Below, piece after piece: positions 29,490-38,658 of a DNA stretch of 64,000 nucleotides. The position numbers and the translations under genes were made by a program. Source of the stretch: JAJPKK01 sp963807015 (GTDB lineage: Bacteria; Pseudomonadota; Alphaproteobacteria; Rhizobiales; Xanthobacteraceae); NCBI GenBank assembly GCA_963807015.1, contig CAWEAS010000004.1, positions 186,001 to 250,000 on the forward strand, given 5' to 3'. Numbering within the stretch: position 1 is the first letter of the stretch; each line of letters starts with the position of its first letter. The notes beneath the pieces were generated by a model. That model ran no database searches and was not told the origin of the DNA. It worked only from the letters and a program-made list of their open reading frames with translations.

Positions 29490-30143
29490 ATGACCCAAAC
29501 GACCATTGCCGCGCGAGCTGACGACATCGGAACGGCTTTGCCGGCCGCCCAGCCGGTGATCCACCCCCTGTGGGTGCGCGTCACCCATTGGGTCAATGCG
29601 CTGGCCATGTTCGTGATGATCACGTCGGGGTGGCGCATTTTCGATGCGTCGCCGCTCTTCCCGTTCATGTTTCCCCCGGCGATCACCATCGGCGACGGCC
29701 TCGATGGTCTGCCGGGCGCACTTCTCTGGCATTTCGCGGCGATGTGGCTCCTCGTGGTCAACGGCGTTGTCTACATCACGCTCGGGATCGTCACCGGGCG
29801 GTTCCGCCAGAAACTGCTGCCCATCCGGCTTTCCGAAGTGGTGCGCGATTTCATCGCTGCGGCAACCGGCAAGCTGTCTCATGACGATATTGCGGTTTAC
29901 AACGCGGTGCAGCGGCTCCTCTATGTGGGCGTGATCATCGCGGGCATCGTCGTCGTGCTGTCGGGCATCTCGATCTGGAAACCGGTGCAATTCCAGGAGC
30001 TCACGGCGCTGTTCGGGGGCTACGATGCGGCGCGCTTTGTCCACTTCTTTGCCATGGCGGCGATCGTCGGCTTTCTGTTGGTGCATGTGGTCCTCGCGGT
30101 CATCGTGCCGAAGAGCCTGCGTGCCATGATCGTCGGCCGTTGA
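29490..30143 (+). CDS. Membrane cytochrome b (b561/thiosulfate-reductase type)
   Basis: This 217-residue integral membrane protein has four or five helices and candidate heme-ligand histidines in WVRVTHWVNALAMFVMI (near residue 38), LLWHFAAMWLLVV and FVHFFAMAAIVGFLLVHVVLA. It belongs to the cytochrome b/b6-like family (Ni-hydrogenase/cytochrome b561 type). The next gene, 12 bp on, encodes a Tat-exported molybdo-oxidoreductase, so this subunit likely exchanges electrons between the quinone pool and that enzyme, as MsrQ does for MsrP, though this is not an MsrQ-type sequence. The start at 29490 removes an unlikely N-terminal extension. Confidence 0.85.
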   Translation: MTQTTIAARADDIGTALPAAQPVIHPLWVRVTHWVNALAMFVMITSGWRIFDASPLFPFMFPPAITIGDGLDGLPGALLWHFAAMWLLVVNGVVYITLGIVTGRFRQKLLPIRLSEVVRDFIAAATGKLSHDDIAVYNAVQRLLYVGVIIAGIVVVLSGISIWKPVQFQELTALFGGYDAARFVHFFAMAAIVGFLLVHVVLAVIVPKSLRAMIVGR

Positions 30144-30155
30144 CGGAAGCGTGCG

Positions 30156-30932
30156 ATGGCAAAAATCCGCAAGACCATTCCGGGCGTCGATCCGAAGCTC
30201 CTCATCAAGGATGCGGCAAAGCTTCTGCCCAATCCGTCGCGGCGGCTGTTTCTGCGCGGCGCGACGAGCCTCGGCGCCATCACGCTGCTGACCGGCTGCG
30301 ACATCGTCGACGAGGACACCGCCGGTAAGGCATTGCTGGCGGTGTCGCGCTTCAACGACCGCGTCCAGGCGCTGATCTTCAATCCCAACAAGCTCGCGCC
30401 GACCTATCCGGAAAGTGCGATCACGCGGCCGTTTCCGTTCAATGCCTATTACGACGAGGAGGACGCGCCGGAGGTTGACGGCGAGGGCTACAAATTGGAA
30501 GTCGGTGGCCTCGTCGAGAACAAGAAGTCGTGGACGCTCGATGAACTCTACGCGCTGCCACAGGAAAAGCAGATCACGCGCCACATCTGCATCGAGGGAT
30601 GGAGCGCCATCGGCTCGTGGACCGGCACGCCGCTGCGCGAATTCCTCAAGCGTGTCGGCGCCGACCTCACCGCCAAATACGTTTGGTTCCAGTGCGCGGA
30701 AGGCTATTCGAACACGATCGACATGCCGACCGCGCTTCATCCGCAAACCCAGATGACGTTCAAGTTCGACAACGAAATTCTGCCGCGCAAATACGGGTTT
30801 CCCATGAAGATCCGCATCCCGACCAAACTCGGATTCAAAAATCCGAAATATGTGATCGGCATGCACGTGACCAACCAGGACCTCGGCGGCTACTGGGAAA
30901 GCCGGGGTTACAACTGGTTCAGCGGCAGTTGA
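30156..30932 (+). CDS. Tat-exported sulfite-oxidase-fold molybdopterin oxidoreductase
   Basis: This 258-residue protein of the sulfite oxidase/MsrP superfamily reduces or oxidises a small substrate at a molybdenum centre. The N-terminus has a twin-arginine motif SRRLFLRG (residues 28-35) and then LLTGC, a lipobox with Cys48, so it may be a Tat lipoprotein. The Mo-ligating Cys145 is in HICIEGWSAIGSWTG. The C-terminal half has KIRIPTKLGFKNPKYV and ends near WESRGYNWFSGS, typical of YedY-like proteins. It forms a two-gene unit with the cytochrome b. The substrate is unknown. Confidence 0.88.
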   Translation: MAKIRKTIPGVDPKLLIKDAAKLLPNPSRRLFLRGATSLGAITLLTGCDIVDEDTAGKALLAVSRFNDRVQALIFNPNKLAPTYPESAITRPFPFNAYYDEEDAPEVDGEGYKLEVGGLVENKKSWTLDELYALPQEKQITRHICIEGWSAIGSWTGTPLREFLKRVGADLTAKYVWFQCAEGYSNTIDMPTALHPQTQMTFKFDNEILPRKYGFPMKIRIPTKLGFKNPKYVIGMHVTNQDLGGYWESRGYNWFSGS

Positions 30933-31081
30933 ACAGCAACCAGTAGAGTCATGGCCGCGCTTGTCGTCGCTTGTTGCGGCCATGACGATTGACGTACGTG
31001 ACCGCCGGCCGCGTCTTGCCAAGCGCGCGGCCACGCTCTAGCACTCCGCGCCGACGCAATAATTTGAACGAGGCGCGCATC

Positions 31082-32194
31082 ATGGCCACCCACAAACTTC
31101 TGTTGCTCCCGGGCGACGGCATCGGTCCCGAGGTCATGGGCGAGGTGAAGAAGCTCATCGGGTGGCTCAACACACGCGGCCTCGGCTCGTTCGAGACGGA
31201 GGAAGGCCTTGTCGGCGGCGCCTGCTACGATGCGCACAAGGTCGCCATCACCGACGCCACCATGGCGAAGGCGCAAGCCGCCGACGGCGTGATCTTCGGC
31301 GCGGTCGGCGGGCCGAAGTGGGACGCGGTGCCGTTCGAAGCGCGGCCCGAGGCCGGGTTGCTGCGGCTGCGCAAGGACCTCGGCCTGTTCGCGAACCTGC
31401 GTCCGGCGATCTGCTACCCGCCGCTCGCCGATGCCTCGAGCCTCAAGCGCGAAGTGGTGGACGGGCTCGACATCATCATTGTGCGCGAGCTGACCGGCGG
31501 CGTTTATTTCGGTGAGCCGAAGACCATTACCGATCTCGGCAACGGACAGAAGCGCGCGGTCGATACCCAGGTCTACGACACCTACGAGATCGAGCGCATC
31601 GCGCGGGTCGGCTTCGAGCTTGCGCGCAAGCGCCGCAACAAGCTGACGTCGATGGAAAAGCGCAACGTGATGAAGACCGGCGTGCTGTGGCACGAGGTCG
31701 TCAACCAGGTGCATGCGCGGGAATTCAAGGACGTGCAACTCGAGCATCAGCTTGCCGACGCCGGCGCGATGCAGCTTGTGCGTTGGCCGAAGCAGTTCGA
31801 CGTCATCGTCACCGACAACCTGTTCGGCGACGTGCTCTCGGATGTCGCCGCCATGCTCACCGGCTCGCTCGGCATGCTGCCGTCGGCATCGCTTGGCGAG
31901 GTCGATCCCAAGACCCAGAAGCGCAAGGCCCTCTACGAGCCGGTCCACGGCTCGGCGCCGGACATTGCCGGCAAGGGCCTCGCGAACCCGATCGCCATGC
32001 TGGCGTCGTTCGGCATGGCCCTGCGCTATTCGTTCGGCATGATCAAGGAGGCCGACCTGATCGACGCCGCCATTGCCGCGGCGCTCGCGCGCGGCCTGCG
32101 CACCGCCGACATCAAATCGGAGGGGACCAAGGCCGTGGGCACCACCGAGATGGGCGACGCGGTGATCCAGGAAGTCGAGCGATTAGCTGGGTAG
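31082..32194 (+). CDS. leuB: 3-isopropylmalate dehydrogenase
   Basis: LeuB oxidatively decarboxylates 3-isopropylmalate in leucine synthesis, using NAD and a divalent metal. The 370-residue protein starts MATHKLLLLPGDGIGPEVMG. It has GAVGGPKWD, IIVRELTGGVYFGEP and VTDNLFGDVLSDVAAMLTGS, which contributes the metal-binding aspartates, and the NAD region EPVHGSAPDIAGKGLANP. The frame is open upstream; the ATG at 31082 is selected by similarity and by GAGG about ten bases before. Other leu genes are not nearby; asd follows after a repeat and a small unknown gene. Confidence 0.97.
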   Translation: MATHKLLLLPGDGIGPEVMGEVKKLIGWLNTRGLGSFETEEGLVGGACYDAHKVAITDATMAKAQAADGVIFGAVGGPKWDAVPFEARPEAGLLRLRKDLGLFANLRPAICYPPLADASSLKREVVDGLDIIIVRELTGGVYFGEPKTITDLGNGQKRAVDTQVYDTYEIERIARVGFELARKRRNKLTSMEKRNVMKTGVLWHEVVNQVHAREFKDVQLEHQLADAGAMQLVRWPKQFDVIVTDNLFGDVLSDVAAMLTGSLGMLPSASLGEVDPKTQKRKALYEPVHGSAPDIAGKGLANPIAMLASFGMALRYSFGMIKEADLIDAAIAAALARGLRTADIKSEGTKAVGTTEMGDAVIQEVERLAG

Positions 32195-32208
32195 AGACCG
32201 TCGCGATC

Positions 32209-32290
32209 GTAGGGTGGGCAAAGCGCAGCGTGCCCACCGCTTGGCGAACGTGGGCACGCGCGGACAGCGTCCGCGCTTTGCCCACCCTAC
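32209..32290. repeat. REP-like long inverted repeat
   Basis: GTAGGGTGGGCAAAGCG (32209-32225) is repeated inverted at 32274-32290 with perfect 17-bp arms. Smaller internal arms (GTGCCCACC and CGTGGGCAC) form a second hairpin. The 82-bp element starts 15 bp after leuB and is of a kind dispersed in Bradyrhizobium-type genomes. Confidence 0.75.
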
Positions 32291-32306
32291 GCGTTACACG
32301 CTTCGA

Positions 32307-32678
32307 TTATCGGCAGAAGCCCGCGAGATCGAGGCAACTCGGGAACGGGTTGCGGATGCTCGTGAAGTTGTAATCGTTCTGGAACCGGGAGAACGGATCG
32401 CTCGGCGGATACGCATAGTCGAGGAAATGCTCCTGATGCGTCTTGGTCTCGGTTCCGGGATCGAGATAGGAGCGCCGGCGCACCGTAACGCGCGTGGGCG
32501 GACGATTCATCGCCACGTCATTCGATGGGGCTCGATTCGGCTTCTTCTTCGCCGTCGTGGTCTGCCCAGTCGTCTGGCCGTTGGTCTGCCCCGTTGTCTG
32601 GGCAGCGACCGGGCCGGCCGCGACGGCCAAGCTCAGGACCGCAGCCAGGGCAGCAATGGTAATCCTATGCGCGGACAT
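32307..32678 (-). CDS. Small secreted protein of unknown function
   Basis: This 123-residue product has a clear signal peptide (MSAHRITIAALAAVLSLAVA, cleavage near VAAQ-TTG), a short TGQTNGQTTGQ repeat, a basic segment (AKKKPNRAP) and a C-terminal part with RRRSYLDPGTETKTHQ, DPFSRFQNDYNFTSIRN and two cysteines at the end (PSCLDLAGFCR). No domain was recognised. The signal peptide, codon use and lack of a better overlapping frame support a real gene. It is convergent with leuB, with the repeat in between. Confidence 0.75.
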   Translation of the reverse strand: MSAHRITIAALAAVLSLAVAAGPVAAQTTGQTNGQTTGQTTTAKKKPNRAPSNDVAMNRPPTRVTVRRRSYLDPGTETKTHQEHFLDYAYPPSDPFSRFQNDYNFTSIRNPFPSCLDLAGFCR

Positions 32679-32928
32679 CTCACCCCCACCAAAACCTTGA
32701 ACAATAGACGTTCAAATAGTGTAACGCGGAACCTGGACGTGCGATAGGTATGGCGGAGGCTTTATTTATCGCAAAACGCGTGTCTTAAGCGACATAGCGA
32801 TACCAGAGCGGGTCTCTTGAGGGGGCTTTTGCTCTGTCTGCGATGTTGAATTGACTGGCATTCCCGACTAGAAGCGCGATTGCGTTGCACAAATACTTTG
32901 CCTGACAGCAGGCTTTCGGAGAATCGAA

Positions 32929-33963
32929 ATGGGTTTCAAGGTCGCCGTGGTCGGCGCCACCGGCAATGTGGGCCGCGAAATGCTGGAAATCCTGGCGGAG
33001 CGGTCGTTTCCGGCCGACCAGGTTGTCGCCATCGCGTCCCGCAAAAGTCAGGGCGTGGAGGTGTCCTTCGGCGATAAGACCCTCAAGGTCAAAGCCCTCG
33101 AACATTTCGATTTTTCGGATGTCGACATCTGCCTGATGTCGGCCGGGTCGGCGGTGTCGAAAGAGTGGTCGCCGCGGATCGCCGCGCAGGGCGCCGTGGT
33201 GATCGATAACTCGTCGTGCTGGCGCTACGACGCCGACGTTCCGCTGGTGGTGCCCGAGGTCAATGCTGATGCCCTCGCGGGCTTCCGCAAGCGCGGCATC
33301 ATCGCCAATCCCAACTGCTCGACGGCGCAGCTTGTCGTCGTCCTCAAGCCGCTTCACGACCATGCCCGCATCAAGCGCGTCGTGGTCGCGACCTATCAGT
33401 CGGTGTCGGGCGCCGGCAAGGAGGCGATGGACGAACTGTTCAGCCAGACCAAGGCCGTCTACACCGCCGGCGAAATCGAAGCGAAAAAGTTTCCGAAGCG
33501 CATCGCCTTCAACCTCATCCCCCAGATCGACGTGTTCATGGAGGACGGGTACACGAAGGAAGAGTGGAAGATGATGGCGGAGACGAAGAAGATCCTCGAT
33601 CCGAAGATCAAGCTTACGGCGACGTGCGTGCGCGTGCCGGTGTTCATCGGCCACTCGGAAGCGGTCAACATCGAATTCGAGAATCCGATCTCCGCCGACG
33701 AGGCCCGCACCATCCTGCGCAATGCACCCGGATGCCTCGTCATCGACAAGCTCGAGCCCGGCGGCTACGTCACGCCGTATGAATGCGCCGGCGAGGACGC
33801 GACGTATGTGAGTCGCATCCGCGAGGACGCAACCGTCGAGAATGGACTCTCGCTGTGGTGCGTGTCCGACAATCTGCGCAAGGGCGCGGCGCTCAATACG
33901 ATCCAAATCGCCGAATGCCTCATCAACCGCAAACTGATCAGCGCCAAGCAGAAGGCGGCGTAA
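32929..33963 (+). CDS. asd: Aspartate-semialdehyde dehydrogenase
   Basis: This enzyme reduces aspartyl phosphate to aspartate semialdehyde for lysine, methionine, threonine and diaminopimelate synthesis. The 344-residue protein starts MGFKVAVVGATGNVGREMLE, has the NADP-binding GATGxVG, the nucleophile Cys in NPNCSTAQLVV, SVSGAGKEAMDEL and the RVPVFIGHSEAVNIEFE segment with the substrate-binding Arg and catalytic His. The start ATG follows GGAGAATCGAA. A terminator follows the gene. Confidence 0.97.
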   Translation: MGFKVAVVGATGNVGREMLEILAERSFPADQVVAIASRKSQGVEVSFGDKTLKVKALEHFDFSDVDICLMSAGSAVSKEWSPRIAAQGAVVIDNSSCWRYDADVPLVVPEVNADALAGFRKRGIIANPNCSTAQLVVVLKPLHDHARIKRVVVATYQSVSGAGKEAMDELFSQTKAVYTAGEIEAKKFPKRIAFNLIPQIDVFMEDGYTKEEWKMMAETKKILDPKIKLTATCVRVPVFIGHSEAVNIEFENPISADEARTILRNAPGCLVIDKLEPGGYVTPYECAGEDATYVSRIREDATVENGLSLWCVSDNLRKGAALNTIQIAECLINRKLISAKQKAA

Positions 33964-33995
33964 CACCCGCGCCGGACCTGTGATCTCAGTCAGAG

Positions 33996-34019
33996 GGCCG
34001 GATTCAGTCCGGCCTTCTT
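33996..34019 (+). terminator. Rho-independent terminator after asd
   Basis: GGCCGGA (33996-34002) pairs with TCCGGCC (34008-34014) around a TTCAG loop and is followed by TTCTTG, 33 bp after the asd stop codon. Confidence 0.75.
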
Positions 34020-34123
34020 GCTTGTCATTAGCGACATTGCGCTGCAAACCGACGCAATGAGGCCCCATTGACCTCGCCCGCCGGGCCGATATTGTGCGCG
34101 CACAGCGCACATGGAGACGGCGG

Positions 34124-35659
34124 GTGGCTTTTGATCTCGCCATTATCGGCGGCGGCATCAATGGCTGCGGTATTGCGCGCGACGCTGCCGGACGCGGACT
34201 GTCAGTGCATCTCTGCGAGATGGACGATCTCGCCGGCGGCACCTCGTCACGTTCCACCAAGCTGATCCACGGCGGCCTGCGCTATCTCGAATATTTCGAT
34301 TTCCGCTTGGTTCACGAAGCGCTGGTCGAGCGCGAAGTTTTATGGCGGATCGCGCCGCATATCGTGCAGCCGCTGCGTTTCGTGCTGCCTTATCGCGCGG
34401 GCCTGCGCTCCCCCTTTATGCTTCGCGCGGGGCTTTTCATCTATGACCATCTGGGCGGACGCAAACGGTTGCCGCCGACTCGTGTCGTCGATCTTGCGCG
34501 TGACGACGTTGGCGGGCCGCTCAAGCACGGACTGTTTTCTACCGCGTACGAATATTCCGATTGCCGTGTCGATGATTCGCGGCTTGTGATCCTCAACGCG
34601 CTCGATGCCGCCGAGCACGGCGCGACGATCCGCCCGCGGACGAAGGCGGTCGCGGCGACGCGCGCCGGCGATCATTGGCAAATCACTCTCGAAAACTGCG
34701 GCCGGCGCGAGGTCATCGCGGCGCGCGCGCTGGTGAACGCGGCGGGGCCATGGGTCTCGAAGGTGCTCATGTCTTGCATTGGCTTTACCGGGCGAGAGCA
34801 TGTGCGCCTCGTCCAAGGCTCGCACATCGTGGTGACGCGACTCTACGATCATGATCGCGCCTATCTGTTTCAGAACGCCGATGGGCGGATCGTCTTCACA
34901 ATCCCGTATCACGGTCGCTACACATTGATCGGCACCACCGATCGCGATTTCACCGGCGATCCCGCTCGCGTGACGGCGAGCGATGATGATATCCGATATC
35001 TCTGTGATGCGGCTTCCGACTACTTCGCGCGTCCAGTCGCTCCTGATGACGTGGTGTGGAGCTTCTCCGGCGTCCGTCCGCTCCATGACGACCACGTGCG
35101 CGACCCCAAGGCGGCTTCGCGAGACTATGCGCTGGAACTCGATGGGGCGGCCGGCGAGCCGCCGTTGCTGTCGGTATTCGGCGGCAAGATCACGACCTAC
35201 CGCCGCCTCGCCGAAGCCGCGCTCAAGCGCCTCAAGCCCTACCTGCCGAAGGCACAGCGCCGACGCGCCGGCTGGACTGCGCGCACGCCGCTCCCGGGTG
35301 GCGACATCGCGGTCGATGGCCTGGGCAAGCTCGCGGACGCGTTCGGGACCGAATTTCCGTTTCTTGCACCCGCCCACGCCTATCGCCTTGCCGCGACTTA
35401 CGGCACACGGGCGCGGGTCGTGGTCGCCGGCGCCCGCACGGCACGCGATCTCGGCGCAACGTTGGGATCGACGCTCACCGAAGCCGAGGTGCGTTACCTG
35501 ATGGCCCACGAATGGGCGCAGACACCCGACGACCTGCTGTGGCGGCGCACAAAGCTCGGCCTGCGCTTCACGCCGGATGAGACCGAGCGGCTTGCGAAGG
35601 TCATGACAAACGTCGCCGCGCCGGCAATGCCCGTACACACCGAGGCACGGGCGCAATGA
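34124..35659 (+). CDS. glpD: Aerobic glycerol-3-phosphate dehydrogenase
   Basis: GlpD oxidises sn-glycerol 3-phosphate to dihydroxyacetone phosphate with FAD, passing electrons to ubiquinone at the inner membrane. The 511-residue protein starts (V)AFDLAIIGGGINGCGIARDA, has the signature GGTSSRSTKLIHGGLRYLE, and later TTDRDFTGDP and SVFGGKITTYRRLAE. I chose the GTG at 34124 because GGAG lies seven bases upstream and the FAD motif follows directly; another in-frame GTG exists at 34094. Its stop overlaps the glpK start by four bases, so the pair is translationally coupled. Confidence 0.95.
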   Translation: MAFDLAIIGGGINGCGIARDAAGRGLSVHLCEMDDLAGGTSSRSTKLIHGGLRYLEYFDFRLVHEALVEREVLWRIAPHIVQPLRFVLPYRAGLRSPFMLRAGLFIYDHLGGRKRLPPTRVVDLARDDVGGPLKHGLFSTAYEYSDCRVDDSRLVILNALDAAEHGATIRPRTKAVAATRAGDHWQITLENCGRREVIAARALVNAAGPWVSKVLMSCIGFTGREHVRLVQGSHIVVTRLYDHDRAYLFQNADGRIVFTIPYHGRYTLIGTTDRDFTGDPARVTASDDDIRYLCDAASDYFARPVAPDDVVWSFSGVRPLHDDHVRDPKAASRDYALELDGAAGEPPLLSVFGGKITTYRRLAEAALKRLKPYLPKAQRRRAGWTARTPLPGGDIAVDGLGKLADAFGTEFPFLAPAHAYRLAATYGTRARVVVAGARTARDLGATLGSTLTEAEVRYLMAHEWAQTPDDLLWRRTKLGLRFTPDETERLAKVMTNVAAPAMPVHTEARAQ

Positions 35660-37176
35660 GCGCGACGGCCGGACACGTGCTTGCCATCGACCAGGGCACC
35701 ACATCGTCCCGCGCCATCGTCTTCTGCGCTGATTGCTCGATCGCCGCGATTGCCCAGCAGGAGTTTCCCCAGCACTTCCCGCAGTCAGGCTGGGTCGAGC
35801 ACGATCCCGAGGACATTTGGCGCACCGTGCTGGCGACCGCCCGCGAGGCCATCGCCCGGGCAGGCCTTGCGCCGCGCGACATTGCGGCGATCGGCATCAC
35901 CAACCAGCGCGAAACGACCCTCGTCTGGGACCGCGCGACCGGCAAGCCGATCCATAACGCGATCGTCTGGCAGGACCGCCGCACCGCCGCGACCTGTCGT
36001 GGGCTCGCCGATGCCGGCCACGAGACCACGATCGCCGCGCAAACCGGCCTCCTGCTCGATCCTTATTTCTCCGCAACCAAGATCGCGTGGCTCCTCGACC
36101 ATGTGCCGGGCGCGCGAACCAAGGCCGAGCGCGGCGACCTTGCGTTCGGCACCGTCGATTCTTTCCTGCTGTGGCGTCTCACCGGCGGCGCGGTCCACGC
36201 AACCGACGCCACCAATGCGTCGCGCAGCTCGCTCTACGACATCCATGCGAACGCCTGGAGCGAAGACTTGTGCGCATTGTTTGGCGTGCCCCGGGCGATG
36301 TTGCCCGAGGTGCGCGACTGCGCCGCGGAGTTCGGTACGACATCGCCGGGGCTATTCGGCGGCGCGATCGCGATCCGCGGCGTTGCCGGCGACCAGCAGG
36401 CGGCGCTGATCGGGCAGGCGTGCTTTGCCCCCGGCATGTTGAAATCGACCTACGGCACCGGCTGCTTTGCCATTCTCAACACCGGGTCGAACGTGGTCGC
36501 CTCGCAGAACCGTCTCCTCTCGACCATCGCCTATCGGCTTCGCGGCAAGACCGTTTACGGCCTCGAAGGCGCGATCTTCGTTGCCGGCGCGGCCGTGCAA
36601 TGGCTGCGCGATGGGCTTGGCATCGTGCCATCGGCTGCGGCGACCGGCGAGATGGCGGCTGCCGCGGACCCAGGACACGAGGTCGTGCTGGTTCCGGCCT
36701 TTGTCGGGCTCGGCGCGCCGCATTGGGACGCCGAGGCGCGCGGCGCCCTCTACGGCCTGACGCGCGCGACCGGGCCGAACGAACTTGCCCGCGCGGCGCT
36801 CGAGAGCGCTTGCTTCCAGACCCTCGACCTTGTCGAAGCGATGCGCGCCGATTGCGCCGACGCGACCCGCGTCGACGCCATGGCCAATGTCCTGCGCGTC
36901 GACGGCGGCATGACGGCGTCCGACTGGACGATGCAGCGGCTCGCCGACATTCTCAGCGCACCAATCGACCGGCCGGTCGTCATGGAGACGACTGCGCTCG
37001 GCGCCGCCTATCTCGCCGGCCTGCAATCAGGCCTTTACCCCGAACCGGACGAATTCGCCTCGCGCTGGGCCCGCGACCGCCGTTTCACGCCGGCGATGGA
37101 TGATGTGACGCGTGCCGGCAAAGTCGGCGCGTGGCGCGACGCGGTGCGGCGAACGTTGAGCGGGCGGCCGCTGTGA
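35656..37176 (+). CDS. glpK: Glycerol kinase
   Basis: GlpK phosphorylates glycerol using ATP. The 506-residue FGGY-family protein has DQGTTSSRAIVF, GWVEHDPEDIW, AIGITNQRETTLVWDRATGKP, the ATP-binding block KSTYGTGCFAILNTG and the family region VDGGMTASDWTMQRLADIL. The ATG lies inside the last glpD codons (ATGA overlap). No glpF facilitator or glpR regulator gene is adjacent. Confidence 0.96.
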   Translation: MSATAGHVLAIDQGTTSSRAIVFCADCSIAAIAQQEFPQHFPQSGWVEHDPEDIWRTVLATAREAIARAGLAPRDIAAIGITNQRETTLVWDRATGKPIHNAIVWQDRRTAATCRGLADAGHETTIAAQTGLLLDPYFSATKIAWLLDHVPGARTKAERGDLAFGTVDSFLLWRLTGGAVHATDATNASRSSLYDIHANAWSEDLCALFGVPRAMLPEVRDCAAEFGTTSPGLFGGAIAIRGVAGDQQAALIGQACFAPGMLKSTYGTGCFAILNTGSNVVASQNRLLSTIAYRLRGKTVYGLEGAIFVAGAAVQWLRDGLGIVPSAAATGEMAAAADPGHEVVLVPAFVGLGAPHWDAEARGALYGLTRATGPNELARAALESACFQTLDLVEAMRADCADATRVDAMANVLRVDGGMTASDWTMQRLADILSAPIDRPVVMETTALGAAYLAGLQSGLYPEPDEFASRWARDRRFTPAMDDVTRAGKVGAWRDAVRRTLSGRPL

Positions 37177-37198
37177 CGGCGTGCTGTTGCCGCAGTTC

Positions 37199-38554
37199 TC
37201 AGCTGCGGCGCACTTTGGACGCCCCACGCTGCAGCCAATAGATCAAAGCTGCCAACGCGAGGCCGCGGTTGAGCGGGTACACGTAGGGTGAAATCGTGAT
37301 CTCGCGCTCCTGCATCACCAGAATGATGAGGTCGAGGCCGGCCCACAACACAGCAAAGATCGCCCAAATACGAACGTCGCGAAAATGCGGCAGGACGTAC
37401 GCGGCGATGAGCAGTGTGACGACCACCGAGAGAATGTCCTGGCCGCCCCAGCGAAAGACGGACTTCCAGTGCTCGATATCGGTCCACCAAACAAAGGCGG
37501 CCTCCCACATGAACAGTGTGACGGCCATCGCGCCGATGAAGATTGCCAAGGATGCCTTGCCGGCCCGCCGGCCATCCAACAGGCCATAGCGCCATGCCCC
37601 GAAACCCAGCACCGCTGAGAGAGCGAACGCATCCGTTGCGCCAAACAAAAGGAACATGGAGCGCTCGGGCCACGCGTCGGTGACGTAGGTAAGACCCGCG
37701 TAGAGGATCGTAGCCACGACGAAGACCAACCCCGGCAGGAACGCCGCCCTCCAGCCAGACGTCGCCCGCTTCTGCGTCGCAGCCAAGGGCGGTGGCGGCG
37801 ACTGCGCCCGTGCTCCTGTCTGTGCCCGCGCCAGTGCCCGCTCGCGTGCGGCCTGGGCAAGCCGCTCGGCCTCCGCCTTTCGCCGCGCTTCGGCATCCGG
37901 CACCGATGGACGGCGTGCAGTGTCTGCGGCCTCACCCTCGACTGTTTGCCGGCTCACCACTTCTACGGGCGTTACACCGGCCGGCGCCGCCGAAACGATG
38001 GCGGGCGCAGGGAGCAGCATGGGCGCGCGCAACGCTCTGGCGATCTGGCTGCAAAAGACTTCGATGGCCTCGCGCACCGCGGTCGAATTGATGTCGCTGT
38101 GCCGGTACTTGCGCCAATCGACCCACTGGCGTGTGCCAACGATCGACAGCACAGGATGATTGCGCCACTCGCTTTCGTTCTCGAGCGCCGGCACCGACAC
38201 ATAAAGCATCGGAAACACGAGATCGGAGCGGCCGAGTGCCTTTTCGCGGGCGAGAAACAACTCGAACTCGAAGCGGCAATGACTGCTCAGGACCACCCTC
38301 GGGGTAATCATCGGAATGAAAAACGCCGATTGGGCGATCGCCTCCTTGATCTCGGATTCCCATAGCCGCCCCGGCGCGATCGCCGCCCGATCCTGCCACA
38401 GCCGGAAATTCTGTCGGTTGCGGCCAAGCTGCGCGCCGAGCTCGCGCTGGATCGCGTCGCGTAGCGCCGACAGCGCCCCCTGCGAGCCTTCGTCATCGTC
38501 GCGCGAATAGCTGAAGAAACCGACGAGTTCCGGAAGGTCGGCCAGCGAGTTCAT
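37199..38554 (-). CDS. TIR-domain protein with C-terminal multi-helix membrane region
   Basis: This is a 451-residue protein. Residues 11-170 are a bacterial TIR domain: GFFSYSRDDD opens the domain, and FFIPMITPRVVLSSHCRFEFELFLA includes Cys93 and Glu96, the latter placed like the catalytic glutamate of NAD-cleaving TIR enzymes. Residues 190-275 are a charged, Ala/Arg-rich probable coiled coil and Pro-rich linker. Residues 275-445 hold about six hydrophobic helices. Membrane-tethered TIR proteins are known in bacteria, but their partners vary. No defence-system partner (SIR2, nuclease, STING, Thoeris) is adjacent; the neighbours are glpK and a VOC protein. Enzyme activity is inferred only. 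Confidence 0.85.
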   Translation of the reverse strand: MNSLADLPELVGFFSYSRDDDEGSQGALSALRDAIQRELGAQLGRNRQNFRLWQDRAAIAPGRLWESEIKEAIAQSAFFIPMITPRVVLSSHCRFEFELFLAREKALGRSDLVFPMLYVSVPALENESEWRNHPVLSIVGTRQWVDWRKYRHSDINSTAVREAIEVFCSQIARALRAPMLLPAPAIVSAAPAGVTPVEVVSRQTVEGEAADTARRPSVPDAEARRKAEAERLAQAARERALARAQTGARAQSPPPPLAATQKRATSGWRAAFLPGLVFVVATILYAGLTYVTDAWPERSMFLLFGATDAFALSAVLGFGAWRYGLLDGRRAGKASLAIFIGAMAVTLFMWEAAFVWWTDIEHWKSVFRWGGQDILSVVVTLLIAAYVLPHFRDVRIWAIFAVLWAGLDLIILVMQEREITISPYVYPLNRGLALAALIYWLQRGASKVRRS

Positions 38555-38658
38555 GGATCAGCACCCAGGAGCGCGGAGAGGACGCAACGCCTCGCGATGT
38601 TTACGTCAACTCCGGCTTGGGTGGAAACCCATCGGCGTGTTGCGCGACGACGGCAGAC

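Noticed and set aside
29436..31034. Minus-strand open frame of 532 codons opposite the cytochrome b and molybdoenzyme genes
   Set aside because: It is an antisense shadow with low-complexity Arg/Asp/His content.
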